64,000 bases of DNA from JBLLJR01 sp047692235 (GCA_047692235.1 JBLLJR010000003.1:124001-188000); one strand, 5' to 3'; shown: positions 46,644 through 57,593, counted from the first letter of the stretch. Translations and numbers: made by a program. Notes: generated by a model from the sequence alone, not told the origin.

Positions 46644-48536
46644 TTATAATTTATTTATTTTATTTATTTTGCTTATTTCTGTTTCTAAATGTTCCCATTT
46701 ATTAAATTCGATTTCAATTTTATTTTCTATATTTTTAATATTATTTAACATATTTTTTTTTAATTTATTGTCTTGATAAATAAAATTTTTAGATATAATT
46801 TGATTGTTTAATATTTTATTTTGCTTTTCTAATTTAATAATATTATTGTTAATTCTTTTTATTTCTTTTTCTAATTTATATTTAGAATTTATTTTTTTAT
46901 TATTTTTTAAATTTATTGAATTTTTAATATCTAAAATAGATTCTTTTAAATAATCTTTATTGTTATAAATATTAATTTGTCTGTTTTTGTCAAATATTAG
47001 ATATTTATTAGTTACATTTTGCAAAAATTGCCTGTCGTGACTTATTACTATTAAAGTACCAGTATATCTTTTAATACATTTTTCTAAAATTTCTAAAGAC
47101 TCTAAATCTAAATCATTAGTAGGTTCATCAAGTATTAATACATTACTCGGTTGTAAAAATAACTTTGCTAAAAGCAATCTATTACATTCACCTCCTGATA
47201 ATAATCTAACTAAAGTTAGAGATTTTTCTTCATCAAATAAAAAATTTTTTAGATATTTTAGTATATTTATTTCTAATCCATTAATAAAAATATTCATAGA
47301 TCCATTAGATATATTTTCAATAATTGTTTTATTATAATTTAACGTACTACGTAATTGATCAAAATAAGAAATTTTTAAATTTGTTCCATGAACTATATTT
47401 CCACTATGAGGTTTATAAATACCAATAATTAATTTAATTAATGTCGTTTTACCACAACCATTAAAGCCAATTATTGCAATTTTTTCTCCTCTATTAATTT
47501 GTAAATTAAAATTATTGATTATTTTTGTACTCTTTAAGTAGTAAGTTAGATTATGAATTTTAAATACAATTTTTCCAGAATCAGATGTTTTATGTGAATA
47601 AAATTGTTTTAAAGTTTTTTTTGGTTCATATTTAAATTTGTTAAATTTCATTTCTTTAAAAATACGAACACGTTTTTCATTTCTTTTACGTCGTGCTTTA
47701 ATTCCTTGATTTAACCATATTCTTTCTTTTTCTAGTTTTTTATTAAAATTAAGTTTTTTTATTTTTTCTATATTTAATAAATTTTTTTTATATTTTATAT
47801 AGTTTTCATAATTTGTAGACCAAGAAGTTAATGTGCCATTATCTAAATCTATGATTCTTTTAGATAATTTTTTTATAAAATATCTATCATGTGAAATAAA
47901 TATAATACTTCCAGTAAATTTAAATAATATATTTTCTAACCACGATATTGTAATAATGTCTAAGTGGTTAGTTGGTTCGTCTAATAATAAGATATCAGGA
48001 TTAAATATTAAAGATTTATATAATTTAATTTTATGGAATAAACCACCAGATAATGATGATAATTTAGTATATGTATTAATTTTTAATTGTATTAAAATAT
48101 TATTGATAGTTTTATCTATTTCCCATAATTTATAAAAATTCATCTTGTCTGTTAAATTGTTAATTTTAACGATATTATTTTTATTTGGATTTATTTTAAT
48201 TTGATTTAAAGTTTCATAATAATTTTTTAATATTATTGATTTTTGGCAATTTTCTTCGGTTAAAAATTGAAAGACATTTATATCTTTTTTCTTTATAATT
48301 TCATTATATAAATTTTTTTGAGATACCATAGATACTGTAATATTTTTTTTAAAAATTATTTGTCCTGAGTCTAATAATATTTTTTTATTTAAAATATTAA
48401 GTAATGTGGATTTACCCACTCCATTTTTACCAACTAAACAAATTTTTTCATTATTTTCAATATTTAATTTTATATTTTTTAATATAACTTTATTATATAG
48501 TGATAAATAACCATTATTAATTCTTATTAATGACAT
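46644..48536 (-). CDS. uup: ABC-F ATPase Uup
   Basis: Soluble ABC-F protein with two nucleotide-binding domains and no membrane part, linked to ribosome function and to precise excision of transposons. First Walker A GKNGVGKST (36-44) and signature LSGG; second Walker A GFNGCGKTT and signature LSGGECNR. A Lys/Asn-rich coiled coil at about 560-630 corresponds to the DNA-binding C-terminal domain of Uup, which separates it from EttA, YheS and YbiT. It has 630 residues (E. coli 635). pyrD is the neighbour, as in E. coli. Confidence 0.92.
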   Translation of the reverse strand: MSLIRINNGYLSLYNKVILKNIKLNIENNEKICLVGKNGVGKSTLLNILNKKILLDSGQIIFKKNITVSMVSQKNLYNEIIKKKDINVFQFLTEENCQKSIILKNYYETLNQIKINPNKNNIVKINNLTDKMNFYKLWEIDKTINNILIQLKINTYTKLSSLSGGLFHKIKLYKSLIFNPDILLLDEPTNHLDIITISWLENILFKFTGSIIFISHDRYFIKKLSKRIIDLDNGTLTSWSTNYENYIKYKKNLLNIEKIKKLNFNKKLEKERIWLNQGIKARRKRNEKRVRIFKEMKFNKFKYEPKKTLKQFYSHKTSDSGKIVFKIHNLTYYLKSTKIINNFNLQINRGEKIAIIGFNGCGKTTLIKLIIGIYKPHSGNIVHGTNLKISYFDQLRSTLNYNKTIIENISNGSMNIFINGLEINILKYLKNFLFDEEKSLTLVRLLSGGECNRLLLAKLFLQPSNVLILDEPTNDLDLESLEILEKCIKRYTGTLIVISHDRQFLQNVTNKYLIFDKNRQINIYNNKDYLKESILDIKNSINLKNNKKINSKYKLEKEIKRINNNIIKLEKQNKILNNQIISKNFIYQDNKLKKNMLNNIKNIENKIEIEFNKWEHLETEISKINKINKL

Positions 48537-48656
48537 ATGTTATAACCTTTGTTAAGAAAGTATTATATGTAAATATATATTTAACATAATAAGATATTAC
48601 TGCTATTAATTAAATTTTGTTATTATAAATAACTATTTCTTTTATATAAAAATTAA

Positions 48657-49667
48657 TTATATATTGTATAATATTTTTTGAATTAATTTTGGACCATGAA
48701 AAAGTAATCCAGAATGTATTTGTATAAGAGAAGCGCCATATTTAATTTTTTCTCTAGCAGAAATAGCAGAGTCTATACCTCCAACTCCAATAATTGGTAT
48801 TTTACCTTTTAGTTCTTTGCTTAATATTTTAATAACCTCAGTACTTCTAAATTGTAATGGTTTACCACTTAGTCCACCTTTTTGAGTATCATGTTTTAAT
48901 CCTGTTACTAAATTTCTATTAATTGTTGTATTAGTAGCAATTACTCCATCAATTTTATTTTTTATTAAACTATCAGCCATTTGAATTAGCTCGCTATCTT
49001 TCATATCTGGAGAAATTTTTATAGTAATTGGTACATATTTATTATAATATTTACATAATTTATTTTGTTGTTTTTTAATAGCTTTTAATATTTCATTTAA
49101 ATTTTCATTAAATTTAAGTTTGTCTATTGATATAGTATTTGGAGAAGATATATTTACTGTAATATAACTTGCATATGGATACACTTTCTTAATACATATT
49201 AAAAAATCATTTTTACTATTTTCGACAGGTGTATTTTTATTTTTACCTACATTTATACCTAAAATACCCTTAAATTTTGATTTTTTTATATTTTCTATTA
49301 AATAATCTACTCCTTTATTATTAAATCCTAAATTATTAATTATGCCATGAACTTGTTGTAAATGAAAAATACGTGGTTTCAAATTACCATATTGGGCTTT
49401 TGGGGTAACTGTTCCTATTTCAATAAAACCAAATCCCATAGCACTAAATATATTGATACAATCACCATTTTTATCTAATCCAGCCGCTAATCCTAAAGGA
49501 TTTTTAAAAATAATACCCATACATTTAATTTTTTTAATAGGTACTTTTTGATAAAAAATCCATTCCAAATTTTTTTCATTCATAAATTTCATTTGTTTCA
49601 TAATAAATTCATGAACTTGATCAGTAGTATATATAAAAAACATTGCTTTAATTAAATTAAAAAACAT
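48657..49667 (-). CDS. pyrD: Dihydroorotate dehydrogenase, class 2 (quinone)
   Basis: FMN enzyme oxidising dihydroorotate with ubiquinone at the inner membrane. The N-terminal amphipathic helix of class 2 (about 1-20), the GLAAGLDKNGD motif, catalytic Ser in VNISSPNT (near 173) and the C-terminal QIHSGLLFHGP are present. The 336-residue length is that of E. coli. AGGAG lies five bases before the ATG. It needs a quinone pool, in line with ndh here. Confidence 0.97.
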   Translation of the reverse strand: MFFNLIKAMFFIYTTDQVHEFIMKQMKFMNEKNLEWIFYQKVPIKKIKCMGIIFKNPLGLAAGLDKNGDCINIFSAMGFGFIEIGTVTPKAQYGNLKPRIFHLQQVHGIINNLGFNNKGVDYLIENIKKSKFKGILGINVGKNKNTPVENSKNDFLICIKKVYPYASYITVNISSPNTISIDKLKFNENLNEILKAIKKQQNKLCKYYNKYVPITIKISPDMKDSELIQMADSLIKNKIDGVIATNTTINRNLVTGLKHDTQKGGLSGKPLQFRSTEVIKILSKELKGKIPIIGVGGIDSAISAREKIKYGASLIQIHSGLLFHGPKLIQKILYNI

Positions 49668-49672
49668 AAATA

Positions 49673-49677
49673 CTCCT
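49673..49677 (-). promoter_or_regulatory. Strong ribosome binding site of pyrD
   Basis: AGGAG on the minus strand, five bases before the pyrD ATG at 49667. It is one of the few near-consensus Shine-Dalgarno sites in the window. Confidence 0.7.
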
Positions 49678-49939
49678 AAATTAAATATAATTAAAAAACA
49701 TTAAAAGTTAAATTTTTTGATTTTTTATATAAATAAGTTTTTTATATATTTAAATATTTTATTTAACTTAATTATATATGCATAATATTTGATAGTATAA
49801 ACATATATAAATATGTTAAATATTAAAAATATTAACATATAACTATAATATTTATATTTAAACAATTTTAATTATATATATTTTATATTTTAATATTTAA
49901 CATTATTTTAAAGAAATTTATATACAAACTAGGTTTTAT

Positions 49940-51340
49940 ATGAAAAATATTATTTTTATAAATGAAATTATAAATTCTAATAAATATATTGATAATGAAG
50001 TAAAAATATGTGGATGGATTAGAACAGTAAGAAATTTTAAATCAGGTATATCTTTTCTTATGGTGTATGATGGATCATGCTTTAAATCAATACAAGTAAT
50101 AATAAAAAATAATTTATTAAATTACAATAAAATATCAAAATTAACAACAGGTTGTTCTGTTATGATTACTGGGATAGTTAAAAGAGCTCAAAAGTCAGAA
50201 CAACTTTACGAAATTTATGCAATATATGTTAAAGTTCTAGGATTAGTAGATATTCCTGATGAATATCCTATGTCATCTAAATATCATAGTTTAGAACATT
50301 TAAGAAATTTTGCTCATTTAAGATCTCGTACAAATTTAATAGGAGCTGTATCTCGAATAAGAAATACTATATTTCAAGCTATTAATAATTTTATGGATAG
50401 AGAAAATTTTATTTGGGTGCCTACACCTTTAATAACTACTGTTGATTCGGAAGGTTTAGGTCAAATGTTTAAAGTTTCTACTTTAGATTTTAAAAATCTA
50501 CCTAAAAAATTAAATGGAAACATAGATTATAAAAAAGATTTTTTTGGTAAGGAAGTTTTTCTAACTGTATCTGGACAGTTAACAGTAGAAAGTTATGCTT
50601 GTGCTATATCTAAAGTATATACTTTAGGTCCAACTTTTAGAGCTGAACATTCTAATACCAGTAGACATTTAGCAGAATTTTGGATGTTAGAACCAGAAGT
50701 TGCATTTGCTAATTTAAAAGATATAATGTATTTATCTGAAAAAATGATTAAACATATAATAAAATTTGTTATTACTAATAATATAGATGATATGGAATTT
50801 TTAGGAAAACGAATTAATTTAAATTTAATAAATCGTTTAAATAATATTTTAAAAATAAAATTTATACATATCAATTATACAGATGTGATAAATATATTAA
50901 AAAAATTTGAGAAAAATTTTCAAAATCCTGTTGAATGGGGGAAAGATTTGTATTTAGAGCATGAAAAATTTTTATCAGATAAATATTTTAATTTACCAAT
51001 AATAATTAAAAATTATCCTAAAAATATCAAAGCATTTTATATGCGAGTTAATTCTGATAATAAAACTGTAGCAGCTATGGATATATTAATGCCAGATATT
51101 GGGGAAATTATAGGTGGTTCTCAAAGAGAAGAAAGACTAAATTATTTAGATCAACGTTTAAATGAAATGAAAATAAAAAAAGAAAATTATTGGTGGTATA
51201 GAGATTTGCGACGTTATGGTACAATTCCGCACTCCGGTTTTGGATTGGGATTAGAACGTTTATTACTGTATATAACAGGATTACAAAATATTAGAGATGT
51301 TATTCCATTCCCAAGAACTAACAAAGATGCTAATTTTTAA
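49940..51340 (+). CDS. asnS: Asparaginyl-tRNA synthetase
   Basis: Charges tRNA-Asn. It has an N-terminal OB-fold (about 15-100: VKICGWIRTVRNFKS), then a class II core with motif 2 (FRAEHSNTSRHLAEFWMLEPE) and motif 3 (GFGLGLERLLLY). The 466-residue length equals that of E. coli. pyrD, uup and fabA lie close to asnS in E. coli. Its presence means Asn-tRNA is made directly. Confidence 0.97.
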   Translation: MKNIIFINEIINSNKYIDNEVKICGWIRTVRNFKSGISFLMVYDGSCFKSIQVIIKNNLLNYNKISKLTTGCSVMITGIVKRAQKSEQLYEIYAIYVKVLGLVDIPDEYPMSSKYHSLEHLRNFAHLRSRTNLIGAVSRIRNTIFQAINNFMDRENFIWVPTPLITTVDSEGLGQMFKVSTLDFKNLPKKLNGNIDYKKDFFGKEVFLTVSGQLTVESYACAISKVYTLGPTFRAEHSNTSRHLAEFWMLEPEVAFANLKDIMYLSEKMIKHIIKFVITNNIDDMEFLGKRINLNLINRLNNILKIKFIHINYTDVINILKKFEKNFQNPVEWGKDLYLEHEKFLSDKYFNLPIIIKNYPKNIKAFYMRVNSDNKTVAAMDILMPDIGEIIGGSQREERLNYLDQRLNEMKIKKENYWWYRDLRRYGTIPHSGFGLGLERLLLYITGLQNIRDVIPFPRTNKDANF

Positions 51341-51403
51341 AAACTTGATTGGTTTATTTATACTAAATATAACAGTTATATAAATTTATTATTTATTATA
51401 AAT

Positions 51404-51495
51404 CGGTGAAAGAGGGATTTGAACCCTCGATACAATATATTTAATTGTATACATATTTTCCAAACATGCTCCTTAAACCACTCGGACATTTCACC
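51404..51495 (-). tRNA. serW: tRNA-Ser (GGA)
   Basis: Type II tRNA with acceptor GGTGAAA pairing TTTCACC, D-arm GTCCGAGTGGTTTAAGGAG, anticodon loop with GGA (51459-51461), a long variable arm GTATACAATTAAATATATTGTATC that pairs with itself, and a T-arm TTCAAAT. Discriminator G at 51404. CCA is not encoded. It matches the E. coli GGA serine isoacceptor closely. The symbol is by analogy. Confidence 0.96.
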
Positions 51496-51581
51496 ATTGT
51501 TATTTGTTTTAGTAAATACTAATATTTCCTTAAAAAATTTTTTAATAACTAGTAAAAAATTTAATTTTTTAATTAAAATTA

Positions 51582-54002
51582 TTATACATCAATATTAATT
51601 GATTGAGCATTGGTTTTAATGAAATTTTTTCTAGGTTCTACATTATCACCCATTAAAGTTTCAAATAGTTTATTTGCAATTACTGCATCATTTATAGTAA
51701 CTTGCAACATATTTCTACTATGTGGATTCATAGTAGTTTCCCATAATTGATTAGGATTCATTTCACCTAAACCTTTATAACGTTGTATTGTAATGTGTTT
51801 ATTAGTTTCTTCCGTAATATTTTGTAAGTATTTTTCAAAATTTTTAATTTTATAATATTTCCCAAGTTTATTAAAATATAAATTTTTTTTAAATAAATTA
51901 TTTATTTTTTCTCCTAATGTTGTTAATTTATGATATTCTTTACTTGTAAAAAAATTGTAATCTAGTAGATATTTTATATCTATACCAAAATTATTAATTA
52001 AAATTATTGGCTCAAATATTTTATTAATATTATTTTTTCGTATTTGCAATGAAAAAGTTTTTCCATGTTTTTTTTCATTTTTTAGTTTTTTAATTAAAAT
52101 ATTCCCCCATTTAAAAACTTTTTCATTATCATATAATTCATTAACTGCTAATTTATTAATATACATAATATTATTCAATACTATTTTTGGTAAAATATGT
52201 TTCATTTTAGAAAAAATAATTTTTATATCATAATATTCGCATATTATGTTTTTTAAACATGCTAAATTAAATTTAGAATACTTATTATTAGTATTTTTAA
52301 TATATAAATTTTTAGAACACATTACTGATTTAATTAAATACTTATTTAATTCTTCATTATTTTTTATATAAATTGATTTTTTATTTTTATGTATTTTATA
52401 TAATGGAGGTTGCGCTATAAAAATATAACCTTTTTCTATGATTTTGGGCATTTGACGATAAAAGAATGTTAAAAGTAATGTTCGTATATGTGATCCATCA
52501 ACATCTGCGTCCGTCATAATTATTATACGGTGATATCTTAGTTTATCTAAATTATATAAATTTGAACCAATATTACATCCTAATGCAGTAATTAAAGTAA
52601 CAACTTCTTGAGAAGATAATATTTTTTCTAAACTAGATTTTTCAACATTTAATATTTTCCCTTTTAATGGCAATATTGCTTGATTTTTTCTATTTCTACC
52701 TTGTTTAGCTGATCCTCCAGCTGAATCACCTTCTACTAAATATAATTCTGATAAAGATGGATTTTTCTCTTGACAATCCGCGAGTTTACCTGGTAAACGG
52801 GAAATATCTATGTTAAGTTTATTTCTGTTAATTTCTCTTATTTTACGAGATGCTTCCCTGATTTTTGCGGAATTAATTATTTTTTTTACTATTATTTTTG
52901 CGTCATTTGGATATTCTAATAAAAATTCCATTAATTTTTCATTAATTACTGATTCTACAGATGATCTAACTTCTGAAGAAATTAATTTATCCTTAGTTTG
53001 AGATGAAAATTTTGGATCATCAATTTTAATTGATACAATAGCTATCATTCCTTCTCTAACATCATCTCCAATAATATTAATTTTATTTTTTCTAAGTAAG
53101 TTTTCTTTATAAATATATAAATGTAATGTTCTTGTAATAGCAGAACGAAATCCTACTAAATGAGTTCCACCATCATTTTGAGGTATATTATTTGTAAAAC
53201 ATTTAGTATTGTCTTTTAGTCCATTATTCCATTGAATAGCTATTTCTACATCAATAGAATTTTTATTAGTATATATATAAAAAATATTATTATGAATAGG
53301 TTTTTTATTTTTGTTTAAATATTTTATAAAAGATTTTATTCCTCCTTTATAATTTAATATATCCTTATTATTATTTTTTACATCATATAAAGATATATTC
53401 ACGTTAGTATTTAAAAATGATAATTCTCTTAATCTATTTAATATAATTTCATATTGAAACGTATTATTATTTGTAAATATATTTAAATTAGGCCAAAAAC
53501 GTATACTAGTTCCTGTATTATTAGTTTTTCCGATTTCTTGTAATGATTTTTCCGGTTTTCCTGAATAATAAATTTGTTTATATTTTTTACCATTTCTATT
53601 AATTATTAATTCGAGTTTATAAGATAAGGCATTAACTACAGATACACCTACACCATGTAAACCACCAGATATCTTATATGATTTATTATCAAATTTTGCT
53701 CCTGCATGTAATACTGTCATAATTACTTCAACAGCAGAAATACCTTCTTCTTTATGAATATCTGTTGGAATACCTCTACCATTATCATGTATAGAAACGG
53801 AATTGTCTTCATGAATAATAACATTAATACTAGAACAATATCCAGCTAAAACTTCATCTATAGAATTATCTACTATCTCAAATATCATATGATGCAAACC
53901 AGTTCCGTCATTAGTATCACCAATATACATACCAGGTCGTTTGCGTACTGCATCTAATCCTTTAAGGACTTTTATATTTGTAGAATTATAAAAATTTGAC
54001 AT
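51582..54002 (-). CDS. gyrB: DNA gyrase subunit B
   Basis: ATPase subunit of gyrase. GHKL motifs EIVDNSIDE, DNGRGIP and GGLHGVGVSVVNAL; Toprim motifs EGDSAGGSAKQGR and MTDADVDGSHI; C-terminal QRYKGLGEMNP. It has 806 residues (E. coli 804), including the roughly 170-residue insert of enterobacterial GyrB, which has drifted to Lys/Asn-rich sequence at about 560-740. dnaN lies 161 bases upstream; recF, which sits between them in E. coli, is missing. Confidence 0.97.
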   Translation of the reverse strand: MSNFYNSTNIKVLKGLDAVRKRPGMYIGDTNDGTGLHHMIFEIVDNSIDEVLAGYCSSINVIIHEDNSVSIHDNGRGIPTDIHKEEGISAVEVIMTVLHAGAKFDNKSYKISGGLHGVGVSVVNALSYKLELIINRNGKKYKQIYYSGKPEKSLQEIGKTNNTGTSIRFWPNLNIFTNNNTFQYEIILNRLRELSFLNTNVNISLYDVKNNNKDILNYKGGIKSFIKYLNKNKKPIHNNIFYIYTNKNSIDVEIAIQWNNGLKDNTKCFTNNIPQNDGGTHLVGFRSAITRTLHLYIYKENLLRKNKINIIGDDVREGMIAIVSIKIDDPKFSSQTKDKLISSEVRSSVESVINEKLMEFLLEYPNDAKIIVKKIINSAKIREASRKIREINRNKLNIDISRLPGKLADCQEKNPSLSELYLVEGDSAGGSAKQGRNRKNQAILPLKGKILNVEKSSLEKILSSQEVVTLITALGCNIGSNLYNLDKLRYHRIIIMTDADVDGSHIRTLLLTFFYRQMPKIIEKGYIFIAQPPLYKIHKNKKSIYIKNNEELNKYLIKSVMCSKNLYIKNTNNKYSKFNLACLKNIICEYYDIKIIFSKMKHILPKIVLNNIMYINKLAVNELYDNEKVFKWGNILIKKLKNEKKHGKTFSLQIRKNNINKIFEPIILINNFGIDIKYLLDYNFFTSKEYHKLTTLGEKINNLFKKNLYFNKLGKYYKIKNFEKYLQNITEETNKHITIQRYKGLGEMNPNQLWETTMNPHSRNMLQVTINDAVIANKLFETLMGDNVEPRKNFIKTNAQSINIDV

Positions 54003-54163
54003 ATATATTACTCAATTATTAATAGTTTAATTTATACTAAATTTTAGAATTTTATAAACATCATTTAAATTATTCTAAAATATTCATATTATTTATAATA
54101 AATATTAGATTATACATATAATAAAATATAATTTATTATGCTAAATTTATTAACTTTAAATTT

Positions 54164-55267
54164 TTATAAACGTATAGGCATAACAATATAAATATAATTT
54201 TTATTACAAGTATCTGTAATATGCACACTAGATCTTTCATCTGTTAGCATTAATTTTAAATCATTTGATTTAATATGTTTAAGTACGTCTATGATATAAT
54301 TTACATTTAACGCAATTTTTATTGATTTGTCATTATAAATTACATCTATAGTTTCTTCTGATTTTTCTTGTAGTTGATTATTAGAAATTATTTTTAATTT
54401 ATTAAGTTTTAATTCAAAATATATAATCTTAATTTTATCATTAGATAAAATAGAAGCTCTTACGCAAGCTTCTTTTAGAATTTTACAGTTTACTTGTAAA
54501 ATTTTACTAAATTTATTAGTAATAATAGAATTATAATTAGGAAATGAACCATCAATTAGTTTAGAAGTAAATACGTAATTTTTGAAATTAATTTTAATAT
54601 TGTTTTCATAAATTTCAATTTTTAAAAAATTTTCAACATTTCCTAGAATACGCATTAATTCAATTATTCCTTTTCTTGGTATAATTAATGAATGTTTATA
54701 ATTTGTATTTTCAATATATATATAATTAATAGCTAATCTATGTCCATTAGTAGCTACAGCTTTTAATATTTTTCCATCTATTTCTAATAACATTCCATTA
54801 AGAAAATATCTTGCATCATTGTTTGCCATAGCAAAATAAACAGATTCTAAAATATTTTTTAATTGTATATTTGAGACACTAAATTTAGCTTTTATATTTA
54901 GATAATTTATTTTAGGAAAATTAATTGAAGATTGTGAAGATAAAAAATATTTACTATTTTTAGAACTAATTATTATGAATTTAGATTCAAATTGAATCTG
55001 AATGGTAGATTTTGTTGGCATATTATTACATATATTATAAAATTTATTAGCATCAACTGTTATTTCTTTATTAATGTATTTTTCACTTAGATATATACAT
55101 GCAATAATTTCTATTTCTAAATCAGTTCCTATTAAAAATAAATTATTATTTTTTGTTTTTATTAGTAAATTGTTTGTTATAAATAAATTATAACGATTAC
55201 TTAACGAAGAATTAATTTTTTTTAAAGGATTTATTAAAAGTTCACGTTCAATTTTAAATATTGTCAT
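54164..55267 (-). CDS. dnaN: DNA polymerase III sliding clamp (beta)
   Basis: Ring-shaped processivity clamp; three repeated clamp domains of about 120 residues each. Family segments include LNGMLLEI, KAVATNGHRLA and the C-terminal VMPIRL (VMPMRL in E. coli). It has 367 residues (E. coli 366). dnaA, normally directly upstream, is absent: the next gene on this strand is thrC, 97 bases away. Confidence 0.97.
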   Translation of the reverse strand: MTIFKIERELLINPLKKINSSLSNRYNLFITNNLLIKTKNNNLFLIGTDLEIEIIACIYLSEKYINKEITVDANKFYNICNNMPTKSTIQIQFESKFIIISSKNSKYFLSSQSSINFPKINYLNIKAKFSVSNIQLKNILESVYFAMANNDARYFLNGMLLEIDGKILKAVATNGHRLAINYIYIENTNYKHSLIIPRKGIIELMRILGNVENFLKIEIYENNIKINFKNYVFTSKLIDGSFPNYNSIITNKFSKILQVNCKILKEACVRASILSNDKIKIIYFELKLNKLKIISNNQLQEKSEETIDVIYNDKSIKIALNVNYIIDVLKHIKSNDLKLMLTDERSSVHITDTCNKNYIYIVMPIRL

Positions 55268-55364
55268 ATTAAATATTTAATTTAAATTAAAAATGTTAAT
55301 TTTACATTAATATAATTTTATATATTTTAAATATATTACTAATAATAATATTTATTAAATAAAA

Positions 55365-56657
55365 TCATTTACATATATTTTTTAATAAAAATTCTTTAAG
55401 AAATTTAAATTCTGGTTTAATATGTTTTGATAAAAATGGTAATTTTTCTTTTATTTTTAATATTTTAGGTAATATTATTTTTTGATTTATAATTTTTTCT
55501 ATAGAATTTTTAAATTTAGATGGATGAGCTGTACCTAAACAAAGACCATATTCATTATTTTTTAATTTATTACATAAAATATTATATGCTATAGCAGAAT
55601 GTGGTTCTAAAATATATCCATTTTTATATTTTACGTTATAAATTGTATCTATTATTTTTTTATCGTTTATAAACCCATAATCTAAACTATTAAAATTCCA
55701 TTTTTTATGTCTAAATATTTCTTCAATACGAGGCCAATTATTTGGGCAACTAACATCCATAGAATTAGCAAGAGTAGTTATGGTATCTTTAGGATCCCAA
55801 TAACCTGATTCTAAAAAACGTGGAACGGTATTATTAATATTGGTTGAAGCAATAAATCTTTTAATTGGTAACCCCATACTTTTCGCTAATAATCCAGCGG
55901 TTAAATTTCCAAAATTCCCACTAGGTACAGATACAACTATATTATTAAATAATTTTTTAGGTAGTTGTGATACTGCTTCAAAGTAATAACAAATTTGAGC
56001 TATAATTCTACTTATATTTATAGAATTAGCAGAATTTAAATGTAATTGTTTATTTAAGTTTTTGTCTAAAAATGATTTTTTTACTAAATATTGACATGTA
56101 TCAAAATTACTATTAATTGATATTGAGTATATATTTCTTCCTAGAGTACTAAATAAAGATTCTTGTAATTTACTTACTTTATCTTTAGGATATAAAATTA
56201 CAACTGAAATATTTTTCATACCATAAAAAGCATGTGCTACAGCAGCTCCTGTATCACCAGATGTAGCAGTTAAAATTACTAATTTATTATCATTTATTTC
56301 ATTTAATATTTGTGCCATAAATCTACTACCAAAATCTTTAAAAGCTAAAGTAGGACCATGAAATAATTCTAAAATAGATATTTTATTATTAATTTTTACA
56401 GTTTTTATTGGAAAATTAAAAGATGATTTTACCCATTTAAAAATTTGTTTATAAGAAAAATCTTGTTCAAAGTATGATAATAAAATATTAACACTTCTAT
56501 TAATAAAATCCATTTTCAACAATTTACCAATTTCTTTTTTATTAAATTCAGGTAATGTAGAAGGAAAAAATAAACCTTGATTAGAACCAATACCTTGTTT
56601 TATTGCTTGAGTAAAACTTACTTCTTCGCTTTTTTTATTAATATTATAAAGTTTCAT
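55365..56657 (-). CDS. thrC: Threonine synthase
   Basis: PLP enzyme converting O-phosphohomoserine to threonine. The PLP lysine is Lys107 in PTLAFKDFGSRF; the SGDTGAAVAHAF and SVPSGNFGN motifs are present. It has 430 residues (E. coli 428). It follows thrB after three bases, so the two are co-transcribed. Confidence 0.97.
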   Translation of the reverse strand: MKLYNINKKSEEVSFTQAIKQGIGSNQGLFFPSTLPEFNKKEIGKLLKMDFINRSVNILLSYFEQDFSYKQIFKWVKSSFNFPIKTVKINNKISILELFHGPTLAFKDFGSRFMAQILNEINDNKLVILTATSGDTGAAVAHAFYGMKNISVVILYPKDKVSKLQESLFSTLGRNIYSISINSNFDTCQYLVKKSFLDKNLNKQLHLNSANSINISRIIAQICYYFEAVSQLPKKLFNNIVVSVPSGNFGNLTAGLLAKSMGLPIKRFIASTNINNTVPRFLESGYWDPKDTITTLANSMDVSCPNNWPRIEEIFRHKKWNFNSLDYGFINDKKIIDTIYNVKYKNGYILEPHSAIAYNILCNKLKNNEYGLCLGTAHPSKFKNSIEKIINQKIILPKILKIKEKLPFLSKHIKPEFKFLKEFLLKNICK

Positions 56658-56660
56658 TAT

Positions 56661-57593
56661 TTACTCTCTTATTAATCTAGCTCCAAATGTATCTAAACGA
56701 CAAATTTGTACAAAACTATCTTTATTTTCTAAATAATTTTGATATAACCATGTTTTAATATTTTTAGCTATATTTATATTATCACAAATAGCAAATAAAG
56801 TTGGTCCTGATCCAGATACACCACAAGCAAGAGATCCCATATCCATAATTATTTTTTTTGCATTATAAAATTTAGGAAATAATTTAGTTCGATATGGTTC
56901 TGCTATTATGTCTTTTATTAAATTAGATGCTAAACTTGATTGTTTAGTATGACAAGCATGAATAAAACCGGCTAAATAACGTCCATACTGTATACAATCT
57001 TTTTTAAAATATTTTAAAGGTAGTACTGATCTAGCGTCTGATGTATTTACAGAAATTCCTGGATAAGCCATAACCCATAACCAATTAGGAAAACTTGGTA
57101 CAGATTGACTAATAATATCAGATTCTTGCAATATTAATTGCATGCCTCCTAAAAAACATGGAGCAACATTGTCAAAATGTATTTCACCAGATATTATTCC
57201 CTCCATTTTACCCATTAAAGTTAAAATTTGATTATCATCTAATAAATAATTACAATAGATATTCATTGCAACTAATGCTGCAACTATTGAACAAGAACTG
57301 GATCCCAATCCAGATCCTATAGGCATATTTTTTTCTAGTTTCATATTAACTGGTATAACATGTCCAACTAAATTACAAAATTGTTCCCAACATTTATAAA
57401 CTATATTATTTTCTTTTTTATAAGGTAATTTTTTAACAAATTTGCCTATATTTTTTAAATTAAATTTTTTTGCATATGTTATACTCACACAATCTCCCAG
57501 TAAAGTTCCATCAATAGGAGATATTGATGCACCAAGAGAATCAAATCCTACACTAACATTTCCAATTGATGCTGGTGCATATACTTTTATCAT
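56661..57593 (-). CDS. thrB: Homoserine kinase
   Basis: GHMP kinase making O-phosphohomoserine. The ATP loop PIGSGLGSSSC (91-101), the N-terminal APASIGNVSVGFD motif and the C-terminal GVSGSGPTLFAI motif are intact. The 310-residue length equals that of E. coli. It is the first gene of a thrB-thrC pair. The bifunctional thrA that heads the operon in E. coli is not upstream; a 238-base A/T-rich gap and then ispF are found instead, and no thrL-like leader is visible. Confidence 0.97.
   Translation of the reverse strand: MIKVYAPASIGNVSVGFDSLGASISPIDGTLLGDCVSITYAKKFNLKNIGKFVKKLPYKKENNIVYKCWEQFCNLVGHVIPVNMKLEKNMPIGSGLGSSSCSIVAALVAMNIYCNYLLDDNQILTLMGKMEGIISGEIHFDNVAPCFLGGMQLILQESDIISQSVPSFPNWLWVMAYPGISVNTSDARSVLPLKYFKKDCIQYGRYLAGFIHACHTKQSSLASNLIKDIIAEPYRTKLFPKFYNAKKIIMDMGSLACGVSGSGPTLFAICDNINIAKNIKTWLYQNYLENKDSFVQICRLDTFGARLIRE

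Noticed and set aside
47833..48135. 100-codon ORF on the plus strand
   Set aside because: Antisense to the first ATPase domain of uup; explained by that gene.
54003..54163. DnaA boxes / replication origin in the dnaN-gyrB gap
   Set aside because: Only one-mismatch look-alikes such as TTATACATA and TTATAAACA occur, which are expected by chance in this base composition.
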